Below are positions 35,457-43,927 of a stretch of DNA of 64,000 nt, in pieces. Origin of the DNA: Paraburkholderia fungorum (GTDB taxonomy: Bacteria; Pseudomonadota; Gammaproteobacteria; Burkholderiales; Burkholderiaceae). Every line of letters begins with the position of its first letter. The stretch's first letter is position 1. The stretch spans positions 310,001 through 374,000 of the forward strand of contig NZ_CADFGE010000005.1 of the NCBI RefSeq assembly GCF_902833645.1. The letters run 5' to 3'. Under the pieces are notes generated by a model, which was given only the letters and a program-made list of their open reading frames with translations, was not told the origin of the DNA and did not search any database. The position numbers and the translations under genes are program-made.

Positions 35457-36214
35457 CTGCCGCGCGTGCACCTCGCCGTAAGGCTGCGAGCGCTGCAGGC
35501 GTGGCGGCGCAGCAGGTCGGTCTTAACTTCGAGACGCCGGACGATATCGTCTGCGGCGTCGACGAAGCCGGGCGCGGGCCGCTGGCCGGTCCGGTGGTCG
35601 CCGCGGCGGTGATTTTCGACCCGTCGAAGCCGATGATTCGCGGCCTCGACGATTCGAAAGCACTGACTGCCAAAAAGCGCGATGAACTGTACGACAAGAT
35701 CGTCGAGCGGGCGTTGGCTTACTGCGTCGCGTCGGCTACCGTCGAAGAAATCGACACGCTGAACATCCTGCACGCCACCATGCTGGCGATGAAGCGGGCG
35801 GTCGAAGGTCTTTCGGTCGTGCCGACACTCGTGAAAATCGACGGCAATCGCTGCCCGACGCTAAGCATTCGCAGCGAAGCGGTGATCGGCGGCGATGCAC
35901 TGATCAAGAGCATTTCGGCGGCGTCGATTCTCGCCAAGGTCACGCGCGACCGGATGCTGCTCGAATTGCATCAAACCTATCCGGTTTACGGCTTTGACGC
36001 GCACGCCGGCTATGGCACGCCGCAGCATCTTGCCGCGCTGCGCGAACATGGCCCTTGCGAGCATCATCGGCGTTCGTTCGCGCCGGTGCGTGAAGCGCAT
36101 CTGCGCTTCGGCATGGCTTTGAAGCCGCCGCTGGGCGACGTGATCGTCGTGCCCGGCACGCTCGCCGACGCCATGCTCGACGACGACGCCTTCGGCGAAC
36201 GCAGCGGGGCCTGA
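35453..36214 (+). CDS. rnhB: Ribonuclease HII
   Basis: A 253-residue ribonuclease that cuts RNA-DNA hybrids and single ribonucleotides in DNA. The catalytic DE pair is D37 and E38 in CGVDEAGRGPLAGPV, with further acids in DDSKALTAKKRDEL and AASILAKVTRDR. It is longer than the usual 200-215 residues: about 30 extra residues at the N-terminus (Ala/Arg-rich) and about 25 at the C-terminus (acidic). The GTG start overlaps lpxB (GTGA), which fixes the start by coupling. Confidence 0.95.
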   Translation: MTAARAPRRKAASAAGVAAQQVGLNFETPDDIVCGVDEAGRGPLAGPVVAAAVIFDPSKPMIRGLDDSKALTAKKRDELYDKIVERALAYCVASATVEEIDTLNILHATMLAMKRAVEGLSVVPTLVKIDGNRCPTLSIRSEAVIGGDALIKSISAASILAKVTRDRMLLELHQTYPVYGFDAHAGYGTPQHLAALREHGPCEHHRRSFAPVREAHLRFGMALKPPLGDVIVVPGTLADAMLDDDAFGERSGA

Positions 36215-36276
36215 GCGCCACGTTTGGCCCGGCGCGTCGCCTATCCTTTTCCTCATTCTCACTGTCTTCGCTGCCT

Positions 36277-37059
36277 GTGAAAGCCATCACCTCGCGGGAC
36301 AATCCGCTCTACAAGCGCCTTAAGGCGCTGGCCGGCTCGACGCATCAGCAGCGTCGCAGCGGCCACGCGCTGCTCGAAGGCTTCCATCTCGCGAGCGCCT
36401 ATCTCGACGTCGCCGGGCAGCCGGAAATGTGCGTCGTGACCGAGGGTGCGTTGCGTCACGACGAAGCGCAGGCCATCGTGTCGCGCATCGACGAGCACCG
36501 CATCGTCACGCTGCCCGACGCATTGTTCGGGCAGTTGTCGAACGTTGTGCATGGTGTGGGAATTCTGTTGCTGGTCGAGAAGCTCGACACGCCGCTGCCG
36601 GACAAGGTCGCGCAGACCTGCCTCGTGCTCGACGGCGTGCAGGACGCCGGCAACGTCGGTTCGATTCTGCGCAGCGCGGCGGCCGCCGGGATTCAGCAAG
36701 TGTTTTGCGCACCGGGCACGGCTTACGCATGGTCGTCGAAGGTTCTGCGCTCGGGCATGGGCGCGCATTTCCTGCTGAAAATCCACGAGGATGTCGAGCC
36801 ACAGGGGTTGATCGAGCGCCTTGCGGTGCCCGTCGTCATCACGGATTCGCATGGCGCCGAGGCGATCTACGATTGCGATCTGAGCGGACCGCTCGCATGG
36901 GTCTTCGGCAACGAAGGAGCCGGCGTGTCGCAGACCTGGCGCGATGCGGTTTCGTTGCGGGTGACGATTCCTCAGCCGGGCGGCATGGAATCGCTCAATG
37001 TGGCGGCTGCGGCGGCTGTGTGTGTATTCGAACAATGCCGCCAGCAGCGCCGCGCATGA
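36277..37059 (+). CDS. TrmH/SpoU-family RNA 2'-O-methyltransferase
   Basis: A 260-residue SPOUT methyltransferase. An N-terminal L30e-like RNA-binding domain (about 1-95) is followed by the trefoil-knot SAM domain with motif 1 DAGNVGSILRSA, motif 2 VFGNEGAGVS and motif 3 PQPGGMESLNVAAAA. The family methylates riboses in rRNA or tRNA; RlmB-like activity is possible but the target is not deducible. It starts with GTG, 62 bp after rnhB, and is convergent with ppsR. Confidence 0.92.
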   Translation: MKAITSRDNPLYKRLKALAGSTHQQRRSGHALLEGFHLASAYLDVAGQPEMCVVTEGALRHDEAQAIVSRIDEHRIVTLPDALFGQLSNVVHGVGILLLVEKLDTPLPDKVAQTCLVLDGVQDAGNVGSILRSAAAAGIQQVFCAPGTAYAWSSKVLRSGMGAHFLLKIHEDVEPQGLIERLAVPVVITDSHGAEAIYDCDLSGPLAWVFGNEGAGVSQTWRDAVSLRVTIPQPGGMESLNVAAAAAVCVFEQCRQQRRA

Positions 37060-37079
37060 GCTTGCACTGACTTCAGTGT

Positions 37080-37099
37080 GAGGCCGCCTGCGCGGCCTC
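37080..37099. terminator. Short hairpin between convergent genes
   Basis: An 8-bp perfect stem (37080-37087 and 37092-37099) with a 4-nt loop sits between the methyltransferase gene and ppsR. There is no clear T-run on either side, so termination is uncertain. Confidence 0.4.
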
Positions 37100-37134
37100 C
37101 TCAGCACCATGCACGCAGGTAAAGCTGGCCACGC

Positions 37135-37950
37135 TCAATAAGCCGGCCGGTCCAGCTTGATCTCCTGCAGGATCGTCGTCGCGATCTCCTCGATCGATTT
37201 ATGCGTCGACGACAGCCACTTGATTCCCTCACGCCGCATCATCGCTTCAGCTTCATTGATCTCGTAGCGGCAATTCTCCGGCGCGGCGTATTTGCTGCCC
37301 GGCCGGCGCTCGTTGCGAATCTCCGAAAGCCGCTGCGGATCGATCGATAAACCAAACATTTTCTGCCGATGCGCCAGGAGCGGCGTAGGCAGCTTGCCGC
37401 GTTCGAAGTCTTCCGGAATCAGTGGATAGTTGGCCGCTTTCACCCCGTACTGCATGGCCAGATACAGGCTCGTCGGCGTTTTGCCGCTGCGCGAAACGCC
37501 GACCAGAATCACATCGGCATCGGCCAGATTGCGGTTCGATTGACCGTCGTCATGGGCGAGCGAGAAATTGATGGCCTCGATCCGGTTCTTGTATTCCTCG
37601 GTATCGGCGTTCTGGTGGCCGCGTCCCATCGCGTGGCTCGACTTGAGCTCCAGTTCCTGTTCGAGCGGCTCGACGAAGGTCTGGAACATGTCCAGTACGA
37701 GCGCATTCGAGCCTTTGACGATCTGATTCGAGGCACTGTCCACCAGCGTCGTGAAGACAATCGGACGGCGGCCGTCCTGTTGGGTCGCTTCGTTGATCTT
37801 TTCGAGCGTGACGTAGGCTTTTTCCGTCGAGTCGACGAAGGGCACGCGAACCAGGCGGAATTTCTGGTCGAACTGGGAGAGGATCGAATGCGCGAAGGTT
37901 TCGGCAGTGATCCCGGTACCGTCGGAGACGATGAATACGGTGGGCGGCAT
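37135..37950 (-). CDS. ppsR: PEP synthase regulatory protein (kinase/pyrophosphorylase)
   Basis: A 271-residue DUF299 protein that switches phosphoenolpyruvate synthase off by ADP-dependent phosphorylation and on by phosphate-dependent dephosphorylation of a threonine near its catalytic histidine. The P-loop GVSRSGKTP (151-159) is intact. I chose ATG 37950, as MPPTVFIVSDGTGITAET is the family start and the upstream frame is unrelated. It is divergent from ppsA, its target, across 551 bp. Confidence 0.95.
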   Translation of the reverse strand: MPPTVFIVSDGTGITAETFAHSILSQFDQKFRLVRVPFVDSTEKAYVTLEKINEATQQDGRRPIVFTTLVDSASNQIVKGSNALVLDMFQTFVEPLEQELELKSSHAMGRGHQNADTEEYKNRIEAINFSLAHDDGQSNRNLADADVILVGVSRSGKTPTSLYLAMQYGVKAANYPLIPEDFERGKLPTPLLAHRQKMFGLSIDPQRLSEIRNERRPGSKYAAPENCRYEINEAEAMMRREGIKWLSSTHKSIEEIATTILQEIKLDRPAY

Positions 37951-38501
37951 CAGTGGGGCTGGGGGAACGTGAGCGGGAAAAAGCGCTCGAATGAAACATC
38001 GCTGCATGGGCGTCGCTGCACGGTGGCTAACCGGAGGTTGCAGCGGCGTCATTTCAGCGCGCCGTGGGCACCGCAATTGCGTCCAGACGGTAGTAGGGCT
38101 TCGCGAGAACCTCGCAAGAACCCGTCAGCCGGTCCGGCGCGCGATTCGAGGCGCAATTCTCGTCCGACTGTCACATTTTGAGAGTCGGCACGGTAGAATA
38201 GCGGCAACCTGTTGGATAAGCAATTGCAGGCGATTGGCGCCTAACTCACCGCGAACGGTCGGTCAACGCCGCGCTTTGCGCCGGTAACTTACGGCAAATT
38301 GAGAGATTTGGCTGGATCGATCGGTAATTTCGTCCATCCGCTTTCTACTTCGTGCATCTGGCGCTTTTTGGTCCGCGCGGCCATCTGCGGCGATTGCTTC
38401 TCCAACAGGTTGTGCAAGACGCGAGATCACGCTTCCAATAAGCGTCTCGCGTTCAAGCCCACTTGCACAGCCGTGAATTTCTTTCACACTTAGGGGCTTG
38501 T
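37951..38501. other. Divergent ppsR/ppsA control region
   Basis: This 551-bp region has no convincing gene. TAGAAT at 38194-38199 could be a plus-strand -10 box, but no acceptable -35 precedes it and the leader to ppsA would be about 300 nt. GC content drops noticeably over the last 250 bp before ppsA, which suggests regulatory DNA. No specific operator was recognised. Confidence 0.5.
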
Positions 38502-40907
38502 ATGACTAACGCAGTTACCGTCGCAAAGGAAGAGGCGTATGTAGTTCCGTTTGAGCAGTTGCGGATGACCGATGTGGAGATTGTCGGCGGCAAGAATGCG
38601 TCGCTGGGCGAGATGATCAGTCAGCTCGCCGGCGCGGGCGTTCGCGTGCCAACTGGCTTCGCCACCACGGCACTGGCTTTCCGCGATTTCTTGCATCACA
38701 ACAATCTGACTGAACGCATCGCCAAACGCCTCGAAACGCTTGACGTCGACGACGTGAAGGCGCTTGCCGAGGCGGGCAAGGAAATCCGCCAATGGATCGT
38801 CGACGCGCCGCTGCAGCCGCGTCTCGAAGCGGACATCCGCGCGGGCTTCGACACCCTGCAAAACAGCTCGCCTGAAGAGTTGTCGTTTGCCGTGCGTTCG
38901 TCGGCAACGGCGGAAGACTTGCCGGACGCATCGTTCGCGGGTCAGCAGGAAAGCTATCTCAACGTGGTCGGCATCGACGAGGTGCTCGATCGCATGAAGC
39001 ACGTGTTCGCGTCGCTGTATAACGACCGTGCCATCTCCTATCGCGTCCACAAGGGCTTCACTCACGCTGAAGTCGCGTTGTCCGCGGGCGTGCAGCGCAT
39101 GGTGCGTTCGGACGTCGGCGCGGCAGGCGTGATGTTCACGCTGGACACGGAATCCGGCTTCAAGGACGCCGTCTTCATCACGTCGAGCTATGGCCTGGGC
39201 GAAACGGTCGTGCAGGGCGCCGTAAATCCGGACGAGTTCTACGTCTTCAAGACCACGCTTGCACAAGGCAAGTACCCGATTATCCGCCGCTCGATCGGCT
39301 CGAAGCTGATCAAGATGGAATTCACCAAGGCCGGCGAACAAGGCCGCGTGAAGACCGTCGACGTCGCGCACGAGCAGCGCAACCGTTTCTCGATCACCGA
39401 CGAAGACGTGATCGAACTCGCGAAATACGCCGTCATTATCGAAAAGCACTACGAGCGTCCGATGGACATCGAGTGGGGCAAGGACGGCCGCGACGGCAAG
39501 ATCTTCATCCTGCAGGCGCGTCCGGAAACGGTGAAGAGCCAGGCCACGGGCAAGGCCGAGCAGCGCTTCAAGCTGAAGGGCCAATCGAACGTGCTGGCTA
39601 CCGGCCGCGCGATCGGCCAGAAGATCGGCGCGGGTCCGGTGCGCGTGATTCACGATCCGTCGGAAATGGACCGTGTACAGCCGGGCGACGTGCTGGTGGC
39701 CGACATGACCGACCCGAACTGGGAGCCGGTGATGAAGCGCGCATCCGCCATCGTCACGAACCGTGGCGGCCGGACCTGCCACGCGGCGATTATCGCGCGT
39801 GAGTTGGGCGTGCCGGCCGTGGTCGGTTGCGGCGACGCCACCGACGTGCTGAAGGAAGGCTCGCTCGTAACCGTGTCGTGCGCCGAAGGCGACGAAGGCA
39901 AGATCTACGACGGTCTGCTCGAAACCGAAGTCACCGAAGTGCAGCGCGGCGAACTGCCGCCGATTCCGGTGAAGATCATGATGAACGTCGGCAATCCGCA
40001 ACTGGCCTTCGACTTCTCGCAACTGCCTAACGCAGGCGTGGGTCTGGCGCGGCTCGAATTCATCATCAACAACAACATCGGCGTTCATCCGAAGGCGATT
40101 CTCGAATATCCGAACATCGATCAGGATCTGAAGAAGGCCGTGGAAAGCGTGGCGCGTGGCCATGCATCGCCGCGCGCGTTCTATGTCGACAAGCTGACCG
40201 AGGGTATCGCAACGATCGCGGCGGCGTTCTATCCGAAGCCCGTGATCGTGCGTCTGTCGGACTTCAAGTCGAACGAGTACAAGAAGCTGATCGGCGGTTC
40301 GCGCTACGAGCCGGACGAAGAAAACCCGATGCTGGGCTTCCGTGGCGCATCGCGTTACATCGCCGACGACTTCGCCGAAGCGTTCCAGATGGAATGCGTC
40401 GCGCTGAAGAAGGTGCGCGAGGAGATGGGCCTCGATAACGTCGAGATCATGGTGCCGTTCGTGCGCACGCTGAAGCAGGCTGAGCGCGTGGTCGGGCTGC
40501 TGGAGAAGTTCGGCCTGAAGCGCGGCGAGAAGGGCTTGCGCCTGATCATGATGTGCGAAGTGCCGTCGAACGCGATTCTTGCCGAGGAATTCCTGCAATT
40601 CTTCGACGGTTTCTCGATCGGTTCGAACGACCTGACGCAGCTCACGCTTGGCCTCGACCGCGACTCGGGCATGGAACTGCTGGCAGTCGATTTCGACGAA
40701 CGCGATCCGGCGGTGAAGTTCATGCTCAAGCGCGCGATTGAAACCTGCTTGCGTCTGAACAAGTACGTCGGTATCTGCGGCCAGGGTCCTTCGGATCATC
40801 CGGACTTCGCGCAGTGGCTGACCGATGAAGGCATCGCGTCGATCTCGCTGAACCCGGATTCGATCATCGAGACGTGGCAGCAACTGGCGAAATCGCTGAA
40901 GAAGTAA
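38502..40907 (+). CDS. ppsA: Phosphoenolpyruvate synthase
   Basis: An 801-residue enzyme that makes PEP from pyruvate and ATP, giving AMP and phosphate, for gluconeogenesis. An N-terminal ATP-grasp domain (about 20-345, starting GGKNASLGEM) precedes the swivelling phosphohistidine domain with H427 in GRTCHAAIIARELG and a C-terminal TIM-barrel PEP/pyruvate domain with GICGQGPSD near the end. I chose ATG 38502 after TAGGGG; an in-frame upstream extension is not conserved-looking. The adjacent PpsR would phosphorylate the threonine two residues before H427, which is present (RTCH). Confidence 0.98.
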   Translation: MTNAVTVAKEEAYVVPFEQLRMTDVEIVGGKNASLGEMISQLAGAGVRVPTGFATTALAFRDFLHHNNLTERIAKRLETLDVDDVKALAEAGKEIRQWIVDAPLQPRLEADIRAGFDTLQNSSPEELSFAVRSSATAEDLPDASFAGQQESYLNVVGIDEVLDRMKHVFASLYNDRAISYRVHKGFTHAEVALSAGVQRMVRSDVGAAGVMFTLDTESGFKDAVFITSSYGLGETVVQGAVNPDEFYVFKTTLAQGKYPIIRRSIGSKLIKMEFTKAGEQGRVKTVDVAHEQRNRFSITDEDVIELAKYAVIIEKHYERPMDIEWGKDGRDGKIFILQARPETVKSQATGKAEQRFKLKGQSNVLATGRAIGQKIGAGPVRVIHDPSEMDRVQPGDVLVADMTDPNWEPVMKRASAIVTNRGGRTCHAAIIARELGVPAVVGCGDATDVLKEGSLVTVSCAEGDEGKIYDGLLETEVTEVQRGELPPIPVKIMMNVGNPQLAFDFSQLPNAGVGLARLEFIINNNIGVHPKAILEYPNIDQDLKKAVESVARGHASPRAFYVDKLTEGIATIAAAFYPKPVIVRLSDFKSNEYKKLIGGSRYEPDEENPMLGFRGASRYIADDFAEAFQMECVALKKVREEMGLDNVEIMVPFVRTLKQAERVVGLLEKFGLKRGEKGLRLIMMCEVPSNAILAEEFLQFFDGFSIGSNDLTQLTLGLDRDSGMELLAVDFDERDPAVKFMLKRAIETCLRLNKYVGICGQGPSDHPDFAQWLTDEGIASISLNPDSIIETWQQLAKSLKK

Positions 40908-40947
40908 TTGAGCGCCGGGCGCAGGCCCGATAAGCGGCTTGCATAAA

Positions 40948-40994
40948 GGGCGGTGCGGTACGTCAAAAGCGCGTAAAAGCGTGCTGCACCGCCC
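40948..40994 (+). terminator. Stem-loop downstream of ppsA
   Basis: Two 9-base arms (40948-40956 and 40986-40994) are perfectly complementary and enclose a 29-nt loop. No T-run follows. It lies 40 nt after ppsA, ahead of the clearer terminator at 41021. Confidence 0.4.
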
Positions 40995-41014
40995 GGTAAT
41001 ATGCACCCGCTTCG

Positions 41015-41023
41015 TGCTATAAA
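41015..41023 (+). promoter_or_regulatory. Candidate extended -10 promoter of nfeD
   Basis: TGCTATAAA matches an extended -10 element, 43 bp before the nfeD ATG. Its expected start point (about 41030) falls within the 5' arm or loop of the ppsA terminator, so the new transcript would escape that terminator. Confidence 0.45.
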
Positions 41024-41050
41024 CACCCCGGTAGATCCGGGGTGTTTTGC
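41021..41050 (+). terminator. Intrinsic terminator of ppsA
   Basis: A perfect 11-bp stem (41021-41031 and 41037-41047) with a 5-nt loop ends in TTTTGCTTT. It overlaps the candidate nfeD promoter. Confidence 0.8.
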
Positions 41051-41065
41051 TTTGTGGAGATCAAC

Positions 41066-41521
41066 ATGGCGCCAGGTGGATTGTTCTGGTGGATCGGGGC
41101 CGGTGTGCTTGTCGTACTGGAGTTGATCAGCGGCACGTTCTATTTGCTGATGATCGCGTTGGGTTGCGTCGCGGCCGCGATTGCCCATATTGCAGGTGCC
41201 GCCGCCGATCTGCAGTTTGCGATTGCAGCCGTCGTGGCGCTGGCCGCGGTGCTACTGCTGAGGCGCTCGCGCTTCGGGCGCAGAACGCGCAAGGAGGCGT
41301 CGAAGAACCCTGACGTCAATCTGGATATCGGCCAGACTCTGGCCGTGCCGACGTGGCACGAGCACCGGGCGCGCGCCAATTACCGCGGCGCTGCCTGGGA
41401 CGTCGAACTGGCCGCCGGCGAGCCCGAAGATGCGCAGCTTTATGAAATCGTCGAGATGCGCGGCAGCTGCCTTGTGGTTGTGGCCAGCCGGCAGGCGAAA
41501 ACCAGGGTGACGGTGCACTGA
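41066..41521 (+). CDS. NfeD-family membrane protein
   Basis: A 151-residue short NfeD protein. Two or three transmembrane helices (about 6-27, 30-50 and 52-70) are followed by a basic loop (RRSRFGRRTRKEASK) and a C-terminal OB-fold NfeD domain (about 85-150). NfeD proteins act with SPFH/stomatin partners, and the next gene encodes one. GGAG at 41057-41060 supports ATG 41066 over a GTG-type start at 41042. The role in membrane quality control is inferred from the pair. Confidence 0.9.
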   Translation: MAPGGLFWWIGAGVLVVLELISGTFYLLMIALGCVAAAIAHIAGAAADLQFAIAAVVALAAVLLLRRSRFGRRTRKEASKNPDVNLDIGQTLAVPTWHEHRARANYRGAAWDVELAAGEPEDAQLYEIVEMRGSCLVVVASRQAKTRVTVH

Positions 41522-41596
41522 GCGCGCACCCATGTCTGCACCAACGCGTGCACACAACGACGTACAACTATTCGAACTACGGACCGGAGGTCAGCA

Positions 41597-42529
41597 ATGG
41601 ACTCAACCATCGTCGCGGCGGTGCTTCTCGTTATCGTGATCGTGCTGGCGGCACAGACACTCAAGATCGTGCCGCAGCAGCATGCGTGGGTGCTGGAGCG
41701 GCTTGGCCGCTATCACCGTACGCTGACGCCGGGTTTGAGCTTTGCGTTTCCGTTCGTCGACCGGATCGCATACAAGCACATCCTCAAGGAGATCCCGCTC
41801 GAAGTGCCGAGCCAGGTGTGTATTACGCGCGACAACACGCAATTGCAGGTGGATGGCGTGCTGTATTTTCAGGTCACCGATCCGATGAAGGCGTCGTACG
41901 GTTCGAGCAACTTCGTGTTCGCGATTACGCAGTTGTCGCAGACCACGCTGCGTTCGGTGATCGGCAAGCTCGAGCTCGACAAGACGTTCGAGGAGCGTGA
42001 TTTCATCAATCACAGCATCGTGTCGTCGCTCGACGAAGCCGCCTCGAACTGGGGCGTCAAGGTGCTGCGCTACGAGATCAAGGACCTGACGCCGCCAAAG
42101 GAAATTCTCCACGCAATGCAGGCACAGATCACCGCCGAGCGCGAAAAGCGCGCGCTGATCGCGGCGTCCGAAGGGCGTAAGCAGGAGCAGATCAATATCG
42201 CGTCCGGTGGCCGCGAAGCGGCGATCCAGAAATCCGAAGGCGAACGACAGGCGGCGATCAATCAGGCGCAAGGGCAGGCGTCGGCGATTCTGGCGGTGGC
42301 CGAGGCTAACTCGCAGGCGATTCAGAAAATCGCTGCGGCAATCCAGTCGAACGGCGGGATGGAGGCCGTGAACCTGAAGGTGGCCGAGCAGTACGTGAAC
42401 GCGTTCGGCAACCTGGCCAAGCAGGGCACCACGCTGATCGTGCCGGGCAACCTGGCGGATATGAGTTCGATGATCGCCTCGGCGCTAACGATCGTGAACA
42501 AGGGCAAGGGCGCGACCGAAGTGCGCTGA
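41597..42529 (+). CDS. SPFH/stomatin-family protein (QmcA-like)
   Basis: A 310-residue inner-membrane protein with one N-terminal helix (about 3-22) followed by the SPFH domain (KIVPQQHAWVLERLGRYHRTLTPGL onward, split here by memory of the family at about 25-190) and a coiled-coil tail rich in Ala/Glu/Gln (about 190-260). It probably oligomerises into large membrane microdomain cages. GGAGG lies at 41585-41589, 7 nt before the ATG. Together with the NfeD gene 75 bp upstream it forms the classic stomatin operon. Confidence 0.93.
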   Translation: MDSTIVAAVLLVIVIVLAAQTLKIVPQQHAWVLERLGRYHRTLTPGLSFAFPFVDRIAYKHILKEIPLEVPSQVCITRDNTQLQVDGVLYFQVTDPMKASYGSSNFVFAITQLSQTTLRSVIGKLELDKTFEERDFINHSIVSSLDEAASNWGVKVLRYEIKDLTPPKEILHAMQAQITAEREKRALIAASEGRKQEQINIASGGREAAIQKSEGERQAAINQAQGQASAILAVAEANSQAIQKIAAAIQSNGGMEAVNLKVAEQYVNAFGNLAKQGTTLIVPGNLADMSSMIASALTIVNKGKGATEVR

Positions 42530-42545
42530 TTCAGGTTTGCTGCAG

Positions 42546-42585
42546 CCAATAAAAATAGCCCGCTTCTGCGGGCTATTTTTATTGG
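42546..42585. terminator. Perfect bidirectional terminator between stomatin gene and smpB
   Basis: Two 18-base arms (42546-42563 and 42568-42585) are exactly complementary around a 4-nt loop, with A5 and T5 tracts inside the arms. It serves both convergent genes. Confidence 0.93.
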
Positions 42586-42595
42586 GGCGTCGCGC

Positions 42596-43048
42596 TCACG
42601 ATTGCGACGGCGAACGCATCAGGCGCGCCTTCTCGCGTTCCCAGTCGCGCTTCTTTTCCGTCTCGCGCTTGTCGTGCTGCTTCTTGCCCTTGGCCAAGCC
42701 GATTTCGCATTTGACCCGGCCGCCCTTGTAGTGGAAGTTCAGCGGCACGAGCGTGTAGCCGCGCTGCTCGACTTTGCCGATCAGTTTGCTGATTTCCTCG
42801 CTATGCAGCAGCAGCTTGCGCGTGCGCACCGGGTCCGGGTGGATGTGGGTCGAGGCTTCGGGCAGCGGGCTGATGTGCGTGCCGATCAGGAACAGTTCGT
42901 TGTTCTTGATCACCACGTAGCCTTCCTTGATCTGGCCACGCCCGGCGCGCAGGGCTTTGACCTCCCATCCTTCGAGCACGAGTCCTGCTTCGTAGCGTTC
43001 TTCGACCGAATAGTCGTAGAAGGCTTTTCTGTTGTCTATGATGCTCAT
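42596..43048 (-). CDS. smpB: SsrA-binding protein SmpB
   Basis: A 150-residue partner of tmRNA in trans-translation, which frees stalled ribosomes. It has an OB-fold with the conserved segments NRKAFYDYSVEERYEAGLVL, GWEVKALRAGR and KCEIGLAKGKKQHDKR, and a basic C-terminal tail (KRDWEREKARLMR) that enters the mRNA channel. It is divergent from ratA across 100 bp. The tmRNA gene itself is not nearby. Confidence 0.98.
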   Translation of the reverse strand: MSIIDNRKAFYDYSVEERYEAGLVLEGWEVKALRAGRGQIKEGYVVIKNNELFLIGTHISPLPEASTHIHPDPVRTRKLLLHSEEISKLIGKVEQRGYTLVPLNFHYKGGRVKCEIGLAKGKKQHDKRETEKKRDWEREKARLMRSPSQS

Positions 43049-43071
43049 GAATGGAAAGTGCCCAACTCGTT

Positions 43072-43087
43072 TAAAATCACGATTTTA
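43072..43087. promoter_or_regulatory. AT-rich palindrome in the smpB/ratA divergent promoter
   Basis: TAAAATC-AC-GATTTTA is a perfect inverted repeat with a 2-bp centre. Each arm gives TAAAAT, a 5/6 match to a -10 box, facing opposite directions. No good -35 was found for either side. Confidence 0.45.
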
Positions 43088-43148
43088 GCAAAGCGGGGCG
43101 AGGAAAGCCCGCGGCGCTTGCCCACCCTTGCCACGCGCTGTTCAATTT

Positions 43149-43586
43149 ATGGCAGATGTCCAGAAAACCGTGTTGATCCGCCATTCGGCGGAACAGATGT
43201 TCGACCTCGTTACCGACGTCGCCGATTACCCCAACTTCCTGCCCTGGTGCGGGGGTGTCGAAATTCGCCGCCAGGACGAAACCGGCATGGAGGCGAAGAT
43301 CGATATCAACTTCAAGGGCATCAAGCAGCATTTCGCCACCCGCAACAGCATGGAGCGGCCCACGCGCATCGATATGGAGTTCGCTGACGGTCCGTTTCGC
43401 AAGTTCACCGGCTTCTGGCGTTTCACGCCGCTGCGGGCGGATGCCTGCAAGATCGAATTCGCGTTGCACTACGAATTCACCAACATCATTCTCGAGAAGA
43501 TCATTGGGCCGGTGTTCAGCCACATTGCCAACACCTTCGTCGAATCGTTCGTGAAGCGCGCCGATCAGCGCTACGGTAAGGCATGA
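43149..43586 (+). CDS. ratA: RatA/COQ10-like START-domain protein
   Basis: A 145-residue protein of the polyketide-cyclase/START group, starting MADVQKTVLIRHSAEQMFDLVTD. Homologues are called RatA, reported in E. coli as an inhibitor of 70S ribosome assembly, and are related to mitochondrial Coq10, which binds ubiquinone. Which role applies is open. The smpB-ratA-rnfH neighbourhood is widely conserved. ATG 43149 is chosen over an upstream in-frame TTG at 43128. It overlaps rnfH by four bases (ATGA). Confidence 0.9.
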   Translation: MADVQKTVLIRHSAEQMFDLVTDVADYPNFLPWCGGVEIRRQDETGMEAKIDINFKGIKQHFATRNSMERPTRIDMEFADGPFRKFTGFWRFTPLRADACKIEFALHYEFTNIILEKIIGPVFSHIANTFVESFVKRADQRYGKA

Positions 43587-43915
43587 GCGCTCGCTTGTCG
43601 ATTGAAGTCTGCTACGCGCTTGCCAATGAGCAGACGCTGATCGCCGTCGACTTGCCGGAAGGCGCCACGCTGCGGCAGGCGCTCGACGCAAGCGGCATCT
43701 TGCAGCGTTACCCGCAGATCGATCTGGGCACGCAGAAAGTAGGCGTGTTCGGTAAGCTCAAGCCGTTGGATACCGTGCTCGCCGACCATGATCGCGTCGA
43801 GATTTATCGGCCGCTGCTGGTGGATCCGAAGCTCTCGCGTCAACGGCGCGTCGAAAAGACGCGCAAAGCGGGTTCAATCGAAGGGCGCCGCTGGCAGAAC
43901 AAGGATTCGCGTTAG
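43583..43915 (+). CDS. rnfH: RnfH-family ubiquitin-fold protein
   Basis: A 110-residue beta-grasp protein (UPF0125/RnfH). The core SARLSIEVCYALANEQTLIAV, ATLRQALDASGI and VGVFGKLKPLDTVL is intact, followed by EIYRPLLVDPK and a basic tail. Molecular function is not established; RnfH was first seen near rnf electron-transport genes, but this copy is paired with ratA. Its ATG overlaps the ratA stop (ATGA). Only 12 bp separate it from the convergent exporter gene. Confidence 0.92.
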   Translation: MSARLSIEVCYALANEQTLIAVDLPEGATLRQALDASGILQRYPQIDLGTQKVGVFGKLKPLDTVLADHDRVEIYRPLLVDPKLSRQRRVEKTRKAGSIEGRRWQNKDSR

Positions 43916-43927
43916 CGTGCCAATGCG

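Noticed and set aside
38194..38199. TAGAAT as the ppsA promoter
   Set aside because: No acceptable -35 at 16-18 bp and the leader would be about 300 nt; left as a mention only.
38490..41006. An 838-codon open frame antisense to ppsA
   Set aside because: It is the mirror of a clear PpsA gene. High GC at third positions removes stops on the opposite strand. The translation is Arg/His/Val-rich with no domain.
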